Source: Verrucomicrobiota bacterium (GTDB lineage Bacteria; Verrucomicrobiota; Verrucomicrobiia; CAIQCK01). From it: a DNA stretch of 64,000 bases. The DNA lies in assembly GCA_016222825.1 (NCBI GenBank), contig JACRQF010000001.1:57465-121464 (forward strand). Direction: 5' to 3'. The position numbers and the translations under genes are program-made. Below are positions 1-7,328 of the stretch, in pieces; the first letter of the stretch is position 1, and each line of letters starts with the position of its first letter. The notes below the pieces were generated by a model. That model saw only the letters and a program-made list of their open reading frames with translations. It ran no database searches and was not told the origin of the DNA.

Positions 1-2027
1 AACTCGACGAGTTGGTTCAGGTCGTCGAACGTGTCATCCATGATGCCCGCGATGTCGAACTCGTCGGGGTTGAGCCGCTCGATGGAGTTGAGGATGTCTT
101 CGTGCAGGAACTCCTCGACTTGGTCTTCTTCGCCGTCTTCGGGCCACAGTTCGTGCTGATGGGCATGAACGTAGCCGATCAACTCGCCGTTCTTCAGCTT
201 CCAACGGTCAAGCCGGCGTCTGTCATGCTCAGACTCGGCGTGAACCGTGACCCATGCAAGCAGGCGCTCCAGCAGTCGCCAACAGGAACCCTCGAAGGCC
301 TTCGCGGAGCTTTCAAAACGTTTGAGGAAGAGAGTGCGGATCAGCGTGACGACCTGCTTCTGCCGGCCCTCGTCCCATTTCTTATACGCCGGGCTTTCCT
401 TGTCACCCTTCCAGTAGGCCAGCGGGTAGTAGATGCTCAGAACGAAAAGCGGCTTCACTTTGTTGAAGGCGCGCTCAACGCTCTTCAGCAACTCGCCGTA
501 GGTGGACTTGAGATTGTAGGGAATGGTCTGCGGCGCGGATCGCTCCGGGAAGAGCGCCTCGGTGCTGCCTTGCTGGCGCTGGCTTTCCTTCACATAGGCG
601 CGGCTGCGCTGCACAACGAGGGTGTCGAAAACGAGATCGGTGCGAAGCGTTTTCTCTGCTTCGATGGCTTCCCGGCCAAACTCCAGGTCGAGTTGCGTTG
701 TGGGAGGCAGTTTGCCGAGAATGCGGCGTTCGAGTTGAACAAAGTGGGCGCGGAGGTTGTGGATGCCGAGGCGGCTGGCAAAATACTGGTCGTTGGCGTT
801 GGTGAACAACTCGATGACGTGCCGGAAGTCGTGAACGCTGTTGTTGACCGGCGTGGCTGTCAGGAAGAAAAGCTGCTTTGGCCGGCCACTGGAGTGGATG
901 TATTCCTGTAACCGGCGGTAGCGGGATTTTTCCTTCACGCCCTCGCCCTTGATGCCGGGATTCCGGAAATGGTGCGCCTCGTCAATAATGACGACATCGG
1001 CATCCTTCAGCGTCAGTCCCAAGTCGTGTTGGAAGCGGCCCTTCCGTTGCAGGTCGGTGTGATTGAACAACACAAAATTGACGAAGCCGCTGTTAAGGTT
1101 TGGCAGGAACTTCCGGATGTCCCGTTCCCAAACGTCTTCGCGGGCGGCCTTCGGCGCGAAGAGCACGACGCGCTTGCCTTCGCGGGCTACCATCCGCTCC
1201 AGAAGCATCAAGCCAACGAAGGTCTTGCCCAAGCCAACGCCGTCGCACAAAAACGCGCCGTTGTAGATGTTCGCGATGGCGATGAGGTTCTTGTAAGCGT
1301 CCTGCTGGTATTTATCGAGAACCTTGAACATGCGCGACTGCTCGCGGTCCCAAAGGTCGGGCGTCAACGCCTGGCCGCGGAAGAACTCGTCGAGCGCCTT
1401 GAGCCAGACTTCAAACGGCATTCGCGGCTGAGTATGACGTTCCAGAGTGCGGAGAATGTCGGGCGTCACATCCTCCGCCTCATTCCAATGCCGTTCATAC
1501 CACTCTTGCAGGATGCCAACCTCCGTGCCGCGAAGCTGGACGTTCAGTTCGACGTTGTCGTTCAGACCGGGGAAGGTGAAATTGGACGACCCGACCAGGC
1601 CAAACGATCCGACGACGGCAGCCCGGCCATGCGTCAGGTAGGCTTTGGCGTGGAACTTGTCGCGGCGATAGACGCGGCACTGAATCTTGCCAGAACGAAT
1701 CGCCTCAACAACAGCCGGCACACCTTGAAGGAAATCGTTTTGCGTTTTCTCTGTTTCAAGACTGAGGTCGAGCCGTTCGTTCAGGCGGCGCAATCCCTGC
1801 TCGAAGGCGCGTTTCGTTCGGTAGGTAACTTCGTCGCCCATCAGGATGCGGATACGATCAACCACCTGCCACTTCTCCTGCAAACAGAGCAGCGAACCGA
1901 TCTCGAAGTATCCGGTCGCGATGTCTATGGCCTTCGCCAGTTCGCACCACTCGGAAAGATAGGAACGAACTTTCCAGTCGGCGTCGCTGTTATCAACGAT
2001 GAAGAGTTCGGAAGCAGACTTACTCAT
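1..2027 (-). CDS. PLD-like / SNF2-family helicase, 3' end beyond window
   Basis: A minus-strand frame is open from the ATG at 2027 to the window edge, giving 675 codons without a stop; the C-terminus is missing. Residues ~1-190 form a phospholipase-D-like nuclease or binding module with HAKAYLT (~126-132) and GSSNFT (~146-151). A superfamily-2 ATPase follows, with Walker A DGVGLGKT (~262-269), DEAH (~349-352) and a TATPVNN motif III-like segment. Proteins pairing PLD with SNF2 helicase are common in restriction and phage-defence islands; a role in DNA defence or repair is inference. The ATG overlaps the stop of a short upstream ORF (2020-2118), which suggests translational coupling. The long plus-strand ORFs over 12-2105 are antisense shadows. 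Confidence 0.9.
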   Translation of the reverse strand, partial: MSKSASELFIVDNSDADWKVRSYLSEWCELAKAIDIATGYFEIGSLLCLQEKWQVVDRIRILMGDEVTYRTKRAFEQGLRRLNERLDLSLETEKTQNDFLQGVPAVVEAIRSGKIQCRVYRRDKFHAKAYLTHGRAAVVGSFGLVGSSNFTFPGLNDNVELNVQLRGTEVGILQEWYERHWNEAEDVTPDILRTLERHTQPRMPFEVWLKALDEFFRGQALTPDLWDREQSRMFKVLDKYQQDAYKNLIAIANIYNGAFLCDGVGLGKTFVGLMLLERMVAREGKRVVLFAPKAAREDVWERDIRKFLPNLNSGFVNFVLFNHTDLQRKGRFQHDLGLTLKDADVVIIDEAHHFRNPGIKGEGVKEKSRYRRLQEYIHSSGRPKQLFFLTATPVNNSVHDFRHVIELFTNANDQYFASRLGIHNLRAHFVQLERRILGKLPPTTQLDLEFGREAIEAEKTLRTDLVFDTLVVQRSRAYVKESQRQQGSTEALFPERSAPQTIPYNLKSTYGELLKSVERAFNKVKPLFVLSIYYPLAYWKGDKESPAYKKWDEGRQKQVVTLIRTLFLKRFESSAKAFEGSCWRLLERLLAWVTVHAESEHDRRRLDRWKLKNGELIGYVHAHQHELWPEDGEEDQVEEFLHEDILNSIERLNPDEFDIAGIMDDTFDDLNQLVE

Positions 2028-2118
2028 AGTCCTGATTGTTCCCAACGAAACCAACCAACCACTGGCGGTTGTCTTTCAGATAAAGCTGTCGAAGCGGCTC
2101 CTTAATCTCCAAGAACAT
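2020..2118 (-). pseudogene. DndC/PAPS-reductase-like N-terminal remnant
   Basis: This 32-codon ORF (in-frame alternative ATG at 2160) ends 8 bases inside the helicase gene. Its product includes LRQLYLKDNRQWLVGF, which closely follows the N-terminal signature of DndC-type PAPS-reductase-like sulfurtransferases (LYL-x-D-x-x-x-W-x-VGF-SGGKD). The P-loop SGGKDS that should come next is absent: the frame continues VGNNQDYE and stops. The simplest reading is an internal deletion that joined the first ~24 codons to the last few of a gene once translationally coupled to the helicase. A degenerate repeat array lies directly upstream. Recognition is by eye on a short stretch; a genuine small peptide is the alternative. 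Confidence 0.5.
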
Positions 2119-2160
2119 CGTGGCCGGAGTGTATGGCGGACGGCGGAACGCGGCAAGCAT

Positions 2161-2250
2161 TCTGAGGCAGGGGGCAGAGGCCAGAGACCAGAGATCAGAG
2201 ACCAGAGGTCAGAAGTCAGGGGTCGGAGATCAGGAGGCAGTGGACAGAAA
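2161..2250. repeat. Degenerate AGAGGTC-type heptamer array 1
   Basis: About 90 bases of imperfect tandem 7-8-mers of the form CCAGAGA / TCAGAGA / CCAGAGG / TCAGAAG lie between the helicase locus and the next gene. The same unit recurs at 2744-2798, 3481-3507 and 5137-5160, always intergenic. No coding potential is evident. Confidence 0.7.
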
Positions 2251-2387
2251 TCAACCTGCACCCAGCGACAATTCCCGCCAATTCCCGCTTGTCAGGTTTC
2301 CTAAGAGCTAGTAGCGTCCGGCCGCGCTGGTTGCGGGTATCGCAACCGGCAAGAGAAGCACTTCAACAATCAATCAAGGACACGCGA

Positions 2388-2660
2388 ATGAAAAGACTCA
2401 CCGTAATACTGTTCACCTTCCTCTGCGCAGCGGCTGTCAGCCTGTATGCCGGCGACAAAGGCCAAAAGAAAGCTGAACACGGCAAGCGGCCTCCCATGAC
2501 CGCCGAGCAGAAGGAGACCATGAAGAAGATGACCGAGAAGTATGATGCCAACAAGGACGGCAAGCTCGACAAGGAAGAACGCGCCAAGATGTCCGACGAG
2601 GACAAGGATGCAATGAAGAAGCTCTTCCCGCACGCTCACAAGGCGAAGAAGAAGGAGTAG
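2388..2660 (+). CDS. Small secreted EF-hand protein
   Basis: This encodes 90 residues. The ATG at 2388 is chosen because it gives a clean Sec signal peptide (MKRLTVILFTFLCAAAVSLYA); the longer frame only adds unrelated upstream sequence. The mature part is very Lys/Glu-rich and contains one EF-hand calcium loop, D-A-N-K-D-G-K-L-D-K-E-E, at ~55-66, with further charged helix after it. Such single-EF-hand exported proteins are frequent in PVC bacteria; calcium binding is likely but the partner is unknown. The gene is monocistronic, with a strong intrinsic terminator 21 bases after the stop. Confidence 0.85.
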   Translation: MKRLTVILFTFLCAAAVSLYAGDKGQKKAEHGKRPPMTAEQKETMKKMTEKYDANKDGKLDKEERAKMSDEDKDAMKKLFPHAHKAKKKE

Positions 2661-2680
2661 TCCTTTAGTTGTCCGTATTT

Positions 2681-2730
2681 GCCGGGGTGACTTGGCGGGC
2701 CTGCCCGCAGAGTCACCCCGGCGCTTTTTT
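2681..2730 (+). terminator. Rho-independent terminator
   Basis: A perfect 11-bp stem GCCGGGGTGAC / GTCACCCCGGC contains a nested GCGGGC / GCCCGC hairpin and is followed by GC and six T. It ends the EF-hand gene. Confidence 0.9.
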
Positions 2731-2743
2731 GGTCCAGGAGCGA

Positions 2744-2798
2744 ACGGAGGACGGAGGACGGAGGACGGAGATCAGAGGTCAGAGGTCAGAGACCAGCA
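2744..2798. repeat. Heptamer array 2 (GGACGGA then GGTCAGA units)
   Basis: Tandem GGACGGA units run into GATCAGAGGTCAGAGGTCAG. The last ~24 bases are identical to array 3 at 3481. It lies just upstream of the 2858 gene. Confidence 0.75.
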
Positions 2799-2857
2799 AG
2801 AGCGGAGGGGGATTTTTCGAGTGGCGCGCGGACGGCGGGCGGTGGCAGGCTGGGCGC

Positions 2858-3472
2858 ATGAAGAAGCTCCTTGGTTCCACATTCCTGCTGCTGACTTTGC
2901 TGGCCCCGCTCCGCGCCGCCGGGCCGGAACACCCCGCGATTCTCAAGGAGCCTGCGGACTGGCGCTTTGAAAGAATGGCGATCCCCCCGGGATTTGCGCC
3001 TGACATCAAGCTCACCGGCTCCGAGGAAATACGGTTCGCGCCCGGGATGTTCGACCCCAATTCCAGCAACTATTTCACTTACGTCATGGTCATCCTGGCC
3101 GACGGCGCGCCGGAACTGGGCGCGGCGGACCTCAAGGAGTTCCTTGAGACATATTATCGCGGACTCAGCGCCGCCGTGGGCCGGAGCAAGGGATTCTCGC
3201 CGGACGCCGGGCAGATGAGGGCCGTGGTGAAGCCGGCGCCGCCCGGCCCGGATGCGAAGAACCGCTTCGTCGCTGAAGTCATTTTCTTCGACTCCTTTTC
3301 CGACGGGCGCAAGATCAACCTCCACGTGGAAGCCGTCGTGATTCCACGGCCGGCCTCGAAGCAGACCTGCCTGATCATGCTGGTGTCCCCAAGTTCCAAG
3401 GATGCCGCTGTCTGGCAAACCCTGCGCGACATCGGCCGCAAGACCGCAAGGAGCGCGGCGGGAACAAACTGA
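2858..3472 (+). CDS. Exported protein of unknown function
   Basis: This encodes 204 residues starting at the ATG at 2858, which begins a signal peptide (MKKLLGSTFLLLTLLAPLRAA). An upstream in-frame start would translate the repeat array and is rejected. The mature protein has no motif I recognise. It is a mixed alpha/beta sequence of ordinary composition with a single Cys near its C-terminus, so a soluble periplasmic domain is plausible. Heptamer arrays flank it on both sides. No operon partner is evident. Confidence 0.75.
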   Translation: MKKLLGSTFLLLTLLAPLRAAGPEHPAILKEPADWRFERMAIPPGFAPDIKLTGSEEIRFAPGMFDPNSSNYFTYVMVILADGAPELGAADLKEFLETYYRGLSAAVGRSKGFSPDAGQMRAVVKPAPPGPDAKNRFVAEVIFFDSFSDGRKINLHVEAVVIPRPASKQTCLIMLVSPSSKDAAVWQTLRDIGRKTARSAAGTN

Positions 3473-3480
3473 GAATGGGC

Positions 3481-3507
3481 CGGAGATCAGAGGTCAGAGG
3501 TCAGAAA
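3481..3507. repeat. Heptamer array 3
   Basis: GGAGATCAGAGGTCAGAGG followed by TCAGAAAG lies immediately after the stop of the 2858 gene, and is identical to the core of array 2 about 700 bases away. Confidence 0.7.
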
Positions 3508-3512
3508 GAGCA

Positions 3513-3696
3513 CAACCGGGCACACGCATCGTAGCGCAGGTTTCCAACCTGCTGTGTCGCGGATTTCCAATCCGCAGGTTTCCGCCCATCGAGCGCGTTG
3601 TCTCGTGCGAACGCACTGCCGGCTGGAAGCCGGCGATACAGCAGGTTGGAAACCTGCGCCACATGAGTCCGCGAACGGGGTGCGTGTGCCCGGTTG
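3513..3696. repeat. 184-bp nested inverted repeat (MITE/BIME-like)
   Basis: The outer arms are a perfect 16-bp inverted repeat: CAACCGGGCACACGCA at 3513-3528 and its complement at 3681-3696. Inside is a second 21-bp inverted repeat (3534-3554 with 3639-3659). Four short hairpins sit within it: GCAGGTT-TCC-AACCTGC, CGGATT-TCC-AATCCG, CCGGCT-GGA-AGCCGG and GCAGGTT-GGA-AACCTGC. No ORF of note and no clear target-site duplication are visible. Confidence 0.8.
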
Positions 3697-3771
3697 CGCC
3701 CGTCGGAAATCGGATGGCTCGACGGGGCTGGGAAGAGAGCGTATGATTGGGCCAGAAACGGAGGCTTTACG

Positions 3772-4257
3772 ATGAGGAAGACATTGTTGCAGTGGTTGTG
3801 CCCGGCGGTGTTGGCGGCCGGGCTGGTGTTGGGAACAGGAACGACGCCGGCCGTGGCCCAGGACCGGGAACGCGCCGAACTGAATGAGCGCCTGAACCGG
3901 CTGGAGCGATGCGTCCGTGAGATGGCCGAGCATCAACAGAAGATGACGCGGCATTTCACGCCCGGCGTGCATCGCCCGGATGGAAAACCCGCGGCAGGTC
4001 CCGGCGCGGTTTGTCCGCTGCCACCGCAGCCCAAGCCGGCGGTGGACGCGAAGTGCCCGCTCAAGCCGTGCCCCTACTTTTGGGTGGCTCTGCTGGGGCT
4101 GGCGGCGACGATCAACATCCTGCTCGCGGTCTGGATATTCACAGACATCCGCAAGCGTGGCGAGGGGCACGGCATCTTTGTGGCGCTGGCATTGGTGGCG
4201 GGCATTCCGACGGCGATCATCTACGCGCTGGTGCGAATCGGCGACAAGAAGTCCTGA
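3772..4257 (+). CDS. Exported coiled-coil protein with C-terminal membrane segments
   Basis: This encodes 161 residues. The ATG at 3772 follows a GGAGG ribosome site and gives a signal peptide ending near AVAQ. A heptad-like helix (RERAELNERLNRLERCVREM, ~38-57) is followed by a Pro-rich linker with paired Cys (CPLPPQP, CPLKPCP) and two hydrophobic helices (~102-122 and ~134-154). The second half looks like the common 'phospholipase_D-nuclease N-terminal/PLDc_N-like' two-helix hairpin, but that is a guess. It is probably an inner-membrane protein with a periplasmic coiled coil. Confidence 0.75.
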   Translation: MRKTLLQWLCPAVLAAGLVLGTGTTPAVAQDRERAELNERLNRLERCVREMAEHQQKMTRHFTPGVHRPDGKPAAGPGAVCPLPPQPKPAVDAKCPLKPCPYFWVALLGLAATINILLAVWIFTDIRKRGEGHGIFVALALVAGIPTAIIYALVRIGDKKS

Positions 4258-4296
4258 GCCTGAGCCGTATCCATGTGGTGGCTGCGGCCCCTGACG

Positions 4297-4333
4297 GCCC
4301 TCTGCCCATCGGATAGGGAGATGGGCCGGGGGC
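4297..4333. terminator. Possible bidirectional terminator hairpin
   Basis: GCCCATC / GATGGGC (7 bp) extends through one mismatch into a CCC/GGG stem. It lies between convergent genes ending at 4257 and 4364. There is no U-tract, so support is moderate. Confidence 0.35.
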
Positions 4334-4363
4334 TTGTCATCAAGGGCTGGGCAGACGGGAGAG

Positions 4364-4819
4364 TCAGGCCGCAGCCGGCGCTTGCGCGTCCGCGTGCCGC
4401 TCCATCCACGCCTCGCCCAGTTTCTGAAGCGACTTGGGCTGGAATGTTTCCTGAGCCAGCGCAATGACCGTCCGCTCCTCGTTGCCAAAGTGATCGCGCA
4501 AGATGCGCATCGCCGCCAGCAAGTGGCTCTTGGCGTCCGCGACATTTCGCGCCTGCTGCGCTTTCTTCAAAAGGCCGATGCACTCCTTGTGGTTGGCGCT
4601 GAACTGCGCGAACTGGCCCTTCTCCGCCAGCATGCTGTTCAAGGGCGTAAACAGCAGGTTCTCTTCCGCCTCGGCATAGTCGAGCGTCACGCCCTCCACA
4701 ATGCGGGCGAAGGCGCCGATCTCAGCGGCGGTTTCCATGTCGCGCATGGCGCGCTTTGTTTGGTCGAACACAGCGCGAAGAAGCATGTGGTGACAGACCA
4801 GGATATCCGTGGCTTTCAA
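4364..4819 (-). CDS. Hemerythrin-like HHE-domain protein, copy 1
   Basis: This is ~151 residues from a TTG start at 4819, chosen because L/M-K-A-T-D-I-L aligns with the ATG start (MKVTDVL) of the paralogue at 22796. An ATG 13 codons upstream (4858) is the alternative. It is a four-helix hemerythrin/HHE cation-binding fold, expected to bind a di-iron centre for O2, NO or redox sensing. Candidate ligands are HH (~10-11), H and E in NHKEC, and H and E in DHFGNEE. In the segment YAEAEENLLF the paralogue has His where this copy has Tyr, so one metal ligand may be lost. The C-terminus is Ala/Pro-rich. Confidence 0.85.
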   Translation of the reverse strand: MKATDILVCHHMLLRAVFDQTKRAMRDMETAAEIGAFARIVEGVTLDYAEAEENLLFTPLNSMLAEKGQFAQFSANHKECIGLLKKAQQARNVADAKSHLLAAMRILRDHFGNEERTVIALAQETFQPKSLQKLGEAWMERHADAQAPAAA

Positions 4820-5069
4820 GGGGCTGCTCCAGGTTTCGAGATGAGTGTGGGGGGGCAAGCTGCACCGTCCTTTCTATGCCGGGTTCGCTGAACTGCTTTG
4901 CCACAAAGTCCGGACACGCGCTCTCATCGCGTCGTCTTCGTGGGTGATCACGGCGTTGCATCGCTGCCTCGGATTCCAACTGCTATCCCCGGCCTGGAAG
5001 TTCACGGTTGGTCCTCGTTATTCATGACGCCATCGGGGACACTACGTCGGGTCGCCGCCGCGTGTCAGT

Positions 5070-5107
5070 CGGATTAAACCTGAAAGAGGCATAGGGATAG
5101 TTCCTAG
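5070..5107 (-). promoter_or_regulatory. Conserved 28-bp element, copy A
   Basis: On the minus strand this reads CTAGGAActa, then TCCCTAtGCCtCTTTCAGG, then tTTAaTCCG. Copy B at 23363-23390 matches at 24 of 28 positions. It lies ~250 bases upstream of hemerythrin 1. The leading CTAGGA..TCCCTA half is partly palindromic, as expected for a regulator site. Function is inferred only from conservation and location. Confidence 0.5.
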
Positions 5108-5136
5108 CCGAATGCCCCTGCGCGAGCGAAGCCCCT

Positions 5137-5160
5137 GGAGATCAGAGGCCGGAAATCAGC
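5137..5160. repeat. Heptamer array 4 (short)
   Basis: GGAGATCAGAGG followed by a diverged unit abuts the stop of the 5165 gene and shares its first 12 bases with arrays 2 and 3. Confidence 0.5.
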
Positions 5161-5164
5161 CGCT

Positions 5165-7291
5165 TCACGGGAGCGGCACGAACTGGATGGCGTCGGCGAT
5201 GACGTGGCCGTTGGTCTTGTCGTTGCGAATCTCCACCCAGCCCGCCGCGCCGGCGTCGAAGCGGAAAACGCCTAGCTTCAACGGCAGGTTGTCCTTGAGC
5301 GGCTGGCGCTGGTTGACGACGACGGTCTTCTCGCCGTCGGCGGAGCGGATGACGACGGGGACGTTGGTGGCGCGGTTGGCCAGCGGGGAGTGGATGATGC
5401 GGACTTCGTAGCGGCCGGCTTGCGGGAGCTTCGGCGTGAAGCGGACGCGCTTCTGGCCTTTCTCCTCGTTACCGTCGTGGATGTAGCCGTCGCCAACAAA
5501 CGGGCCGGCGGAAGCGCCATGCGGCCACTCGCCGGTGACCGCCGCCTGCGTGTCGTCCACAACGATGCCGGCGAGCTTGCTCGCGTCGAGCATGGCGGTT
5601 TTGCGCGGCTCGTGCTTGGGGAAACCGTCGTTGGTGATGATCTGCCCCTGCGCCTTGAGTTTCGCGGCGAGTTTCTCGTAAGAGACCTTCTGCACCGTCA
5701 CGCCGTCGTCCATCGCAATCGCCGCCGCCACGGCGCTGGACTGGCCCATGATCATGAAGACCGGCTCCATGCGGATGGAACCGTAGGCGATGTGCGTCGC
5801 GGAGAGGCAGACGGGGACGAAGAGGTTGTCGCACTCGGCGGCCTTCGGCACGATGGAGCGATAAGAGACCGGATACGGCCCGCTGACGCCGACCTCCACG
5901 TCGCCCTCGTTCTCGACGTGGCCGTTCTTGACGAGGCGCTGGCAGTTGTGGCTGTCCATGCCGTAAGCGCCAAGGCCGACGCCGTCCGCCACCTTCCGCG
6001 TCCAACGACAGTCGTGCTCGGTCATCACGTAGTCGGAGATCATCCGTCGCGCCTCGCGGACATACATCTGGGGCGGGAAATGGTCCGTCTCGACGAACTC
6101 ATCCTTCGCGAGGCCCCACTCGTTCATCTCGTCGCGCAGTTTCTGCGGCACGCGCTTGTTGGTGGCGAGGAAGTAGAGGAAGCCGCGGATGTAGTTCACG
6201 TGCTCGTTCCAGATGCGCTCGCGCGTGGCGTAGTCGCCGTCGGGATAGTCGTAATTGCAGCCGATGAAGTCGGTGGAGAACGGCCCGTTATTGTTGGTGT
6301 CGGTCTTGCCGTTGGGCATCCGCACGGGAGCCATGAGTTTGTTGACCGGCGGCAGCTTGTCGGCGGCGACGCACACTTCGAGGTAACGCGCGAGCAACTC
6401 GAACTTCTTCTCATCGTATCCCGGCGGCGCAGTCCACGGGACTTTGTTGCCTTCCACCTTCGTCATGCAGAGGCGGAAGTTGTAAGCCTGCACGCAGCGG
6501 TCGCCCGCGCCCACCACGCCGCCATCGCCCGGCTGGATGTATGGCAGCAGCCCGCTCGACGGGTCGCCCGGCTTTACGTAAGGGTCCACCGCGACCTTGA
6601 ACTGGTGATACGGTGTCTCGGCGCGCACGCCGTTGAGCGTCTCGCCATAGGTGGCGTTCGCCTCGCGGCCAACGTGGTAGGAAACGCCGGCCTTGGCCAT
6701 CAGGTCGCCCTCGTAGCTGGCGTCTATGAACATCCGGCCGGCAAACACGCGGCCGTTCTCCATCGTGATCTCCACAATGCGCGCGTCGTTCTTCTTCACC
6801 TTCGCGAGCCGCTGCCCGAACAGGCACTCCACTTTCGCCTCGCGCATCATCTGCTTGTAGATGTCCATCGCCACGCGCGGCTCGAACGTCCATTTCGTCG
6901 GCCGGCCGGTCTTTTCGACGAGCGGGTCCTTTCCGCGCTCCTGGCCGGCGGCGTTCTTCGCGACCTCCTGCGGCTTCTCCCAAGTCCACGATTCCGGCTT
7001 CGCGTAATGCTGGTGGATGCGCTCGTAGAACTCCCGCGCAATGCCGCCGATGGCCGCCTTGTTGCCGATGTCGGTCGCGCCGAGGCCGCCGGTGGTCAAT
7101 CCGCCGAGATGCCGGCTCGACTCCAGCAACAGCACGCTCCTGCCCTCGCGCGCCGCCGCGACGGCCGCCGCCACGCCGCCGGAGGTCGCGCCATAGATAA
7201 CGATGTCGGCGCGGGCCGGCCCGGCGGCGTTCGCCGGTAACCATGCTGTCTGCGCCGCAATTACAGTCGCTGCGATGAACCATGTTTTCAT
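5165..7291 (-). CDS. Secreted FAD-dependent oxidoreductase
   Basis: This encodes 708 residues. The ATG at 7291 follows GGAG and opens a signal peptide (MKTWFIAATVIAAQTAWLPANA); the TTG four codons upstream is less likely. A Rossmann nucleotide-binding start, DIVIYGATSGGVAAAVAAA, lies at ~29-47 and is followed by the GGLTTGGLG segment typical of the FAD_oxidored (pfam12831) family. After ~570 the sequence changes to a beta-rich C-terminal module (RVRFTPKLPQAGRYEVRIIHSP, DAGAAGWVEIRND) resembling the golvesin/xanthan-lyase-associated carbohydrate domain. The substrate is unknown, probably a glycan-derived polyol or sugar. It is followed on the same strand by the 7329-8747 gene, 37 bases away. 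Confidence 0.9.
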   Translation of the reverse strand: MKTWFIAATVIAAQTAWLPANAAGPARADIVIYGATSGGVAAAVAAAREGRSVLLLESSRHLGGLTTGGLGATDIGNKAAIGGIAREFYERIHQHYAKPESWTWEKPQEVAKNAAGQERGKDPLVEKTGRPTKWTFEPRVAMDIYKQMMREAKVECLFGQRLAKVKKNDARIVEITMENGRVFAGRMFIDASYEGDLMAKAGVSYHVGREANATYGETLNGVRAETPYHQFKVAVDPYVKPGDPSSGLLPYIQPGDGGVVGAGDRCVQAYNFRLCMTKVEGNKVPWTAPPGYDEKKFELLARYLEVCVAADKLPPVNKLMAPVRMPNGKTDTNNNGPFSTDFIGCNYDYPDGDYATRERIWNEHVNYIRGFLYFLATNKRVPQKLRDEMNEWGLAKDEFVETDHFPPQMYVREARRMISDYVMTEHDCRWTRKVADGVGLGAYGMDSHNCQRLVKNGHVENEGDVEVGVSGPYPVSYRSIVPKAAECDNLFVPVCLSATHIAYGSIRMEPVFMIMGQSSAVAAAIAMDDGVTVQKVSYEKLAAKLKAQGQIITNDGFPKHEPRKTAMLDASKLAGIVVDDTQAAVTGEWPHGASAGPFVGDGYIHDGNEEKGQKRVRFTPKLPQAGRYEVRIIHSPLANRATNVPVVIRSADGEKTVVVNQRQPLKDNLPLKLGVFRFDAGAAGWVEIRNDKTNGHVIADAIQFVPLP

Positions 7292-7328
7292 TGTGTGCTC
7301 CAAACCATTATCACGCGGACCGTGACGA

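Larger units (their letters stand above)
4820..5164. other. Intergenic region upstream of hemerythrin 1
   Basis: I see no convincing gene in these 345 bases. They hold the conserved element at 5070-5107, which faces the hemerythrin gene, and a short heptamer-array fragment at 5137-5160 next to the neighbouring oxidoreductase stop. Confidence 0.6.

Noticed and set aside
12..2105. Plus-strand ORFs of 299 and 378 codons
   Set aside because: Antisense to the PLD/SNF2 helicase, whose motifs are intact on the minus strand.
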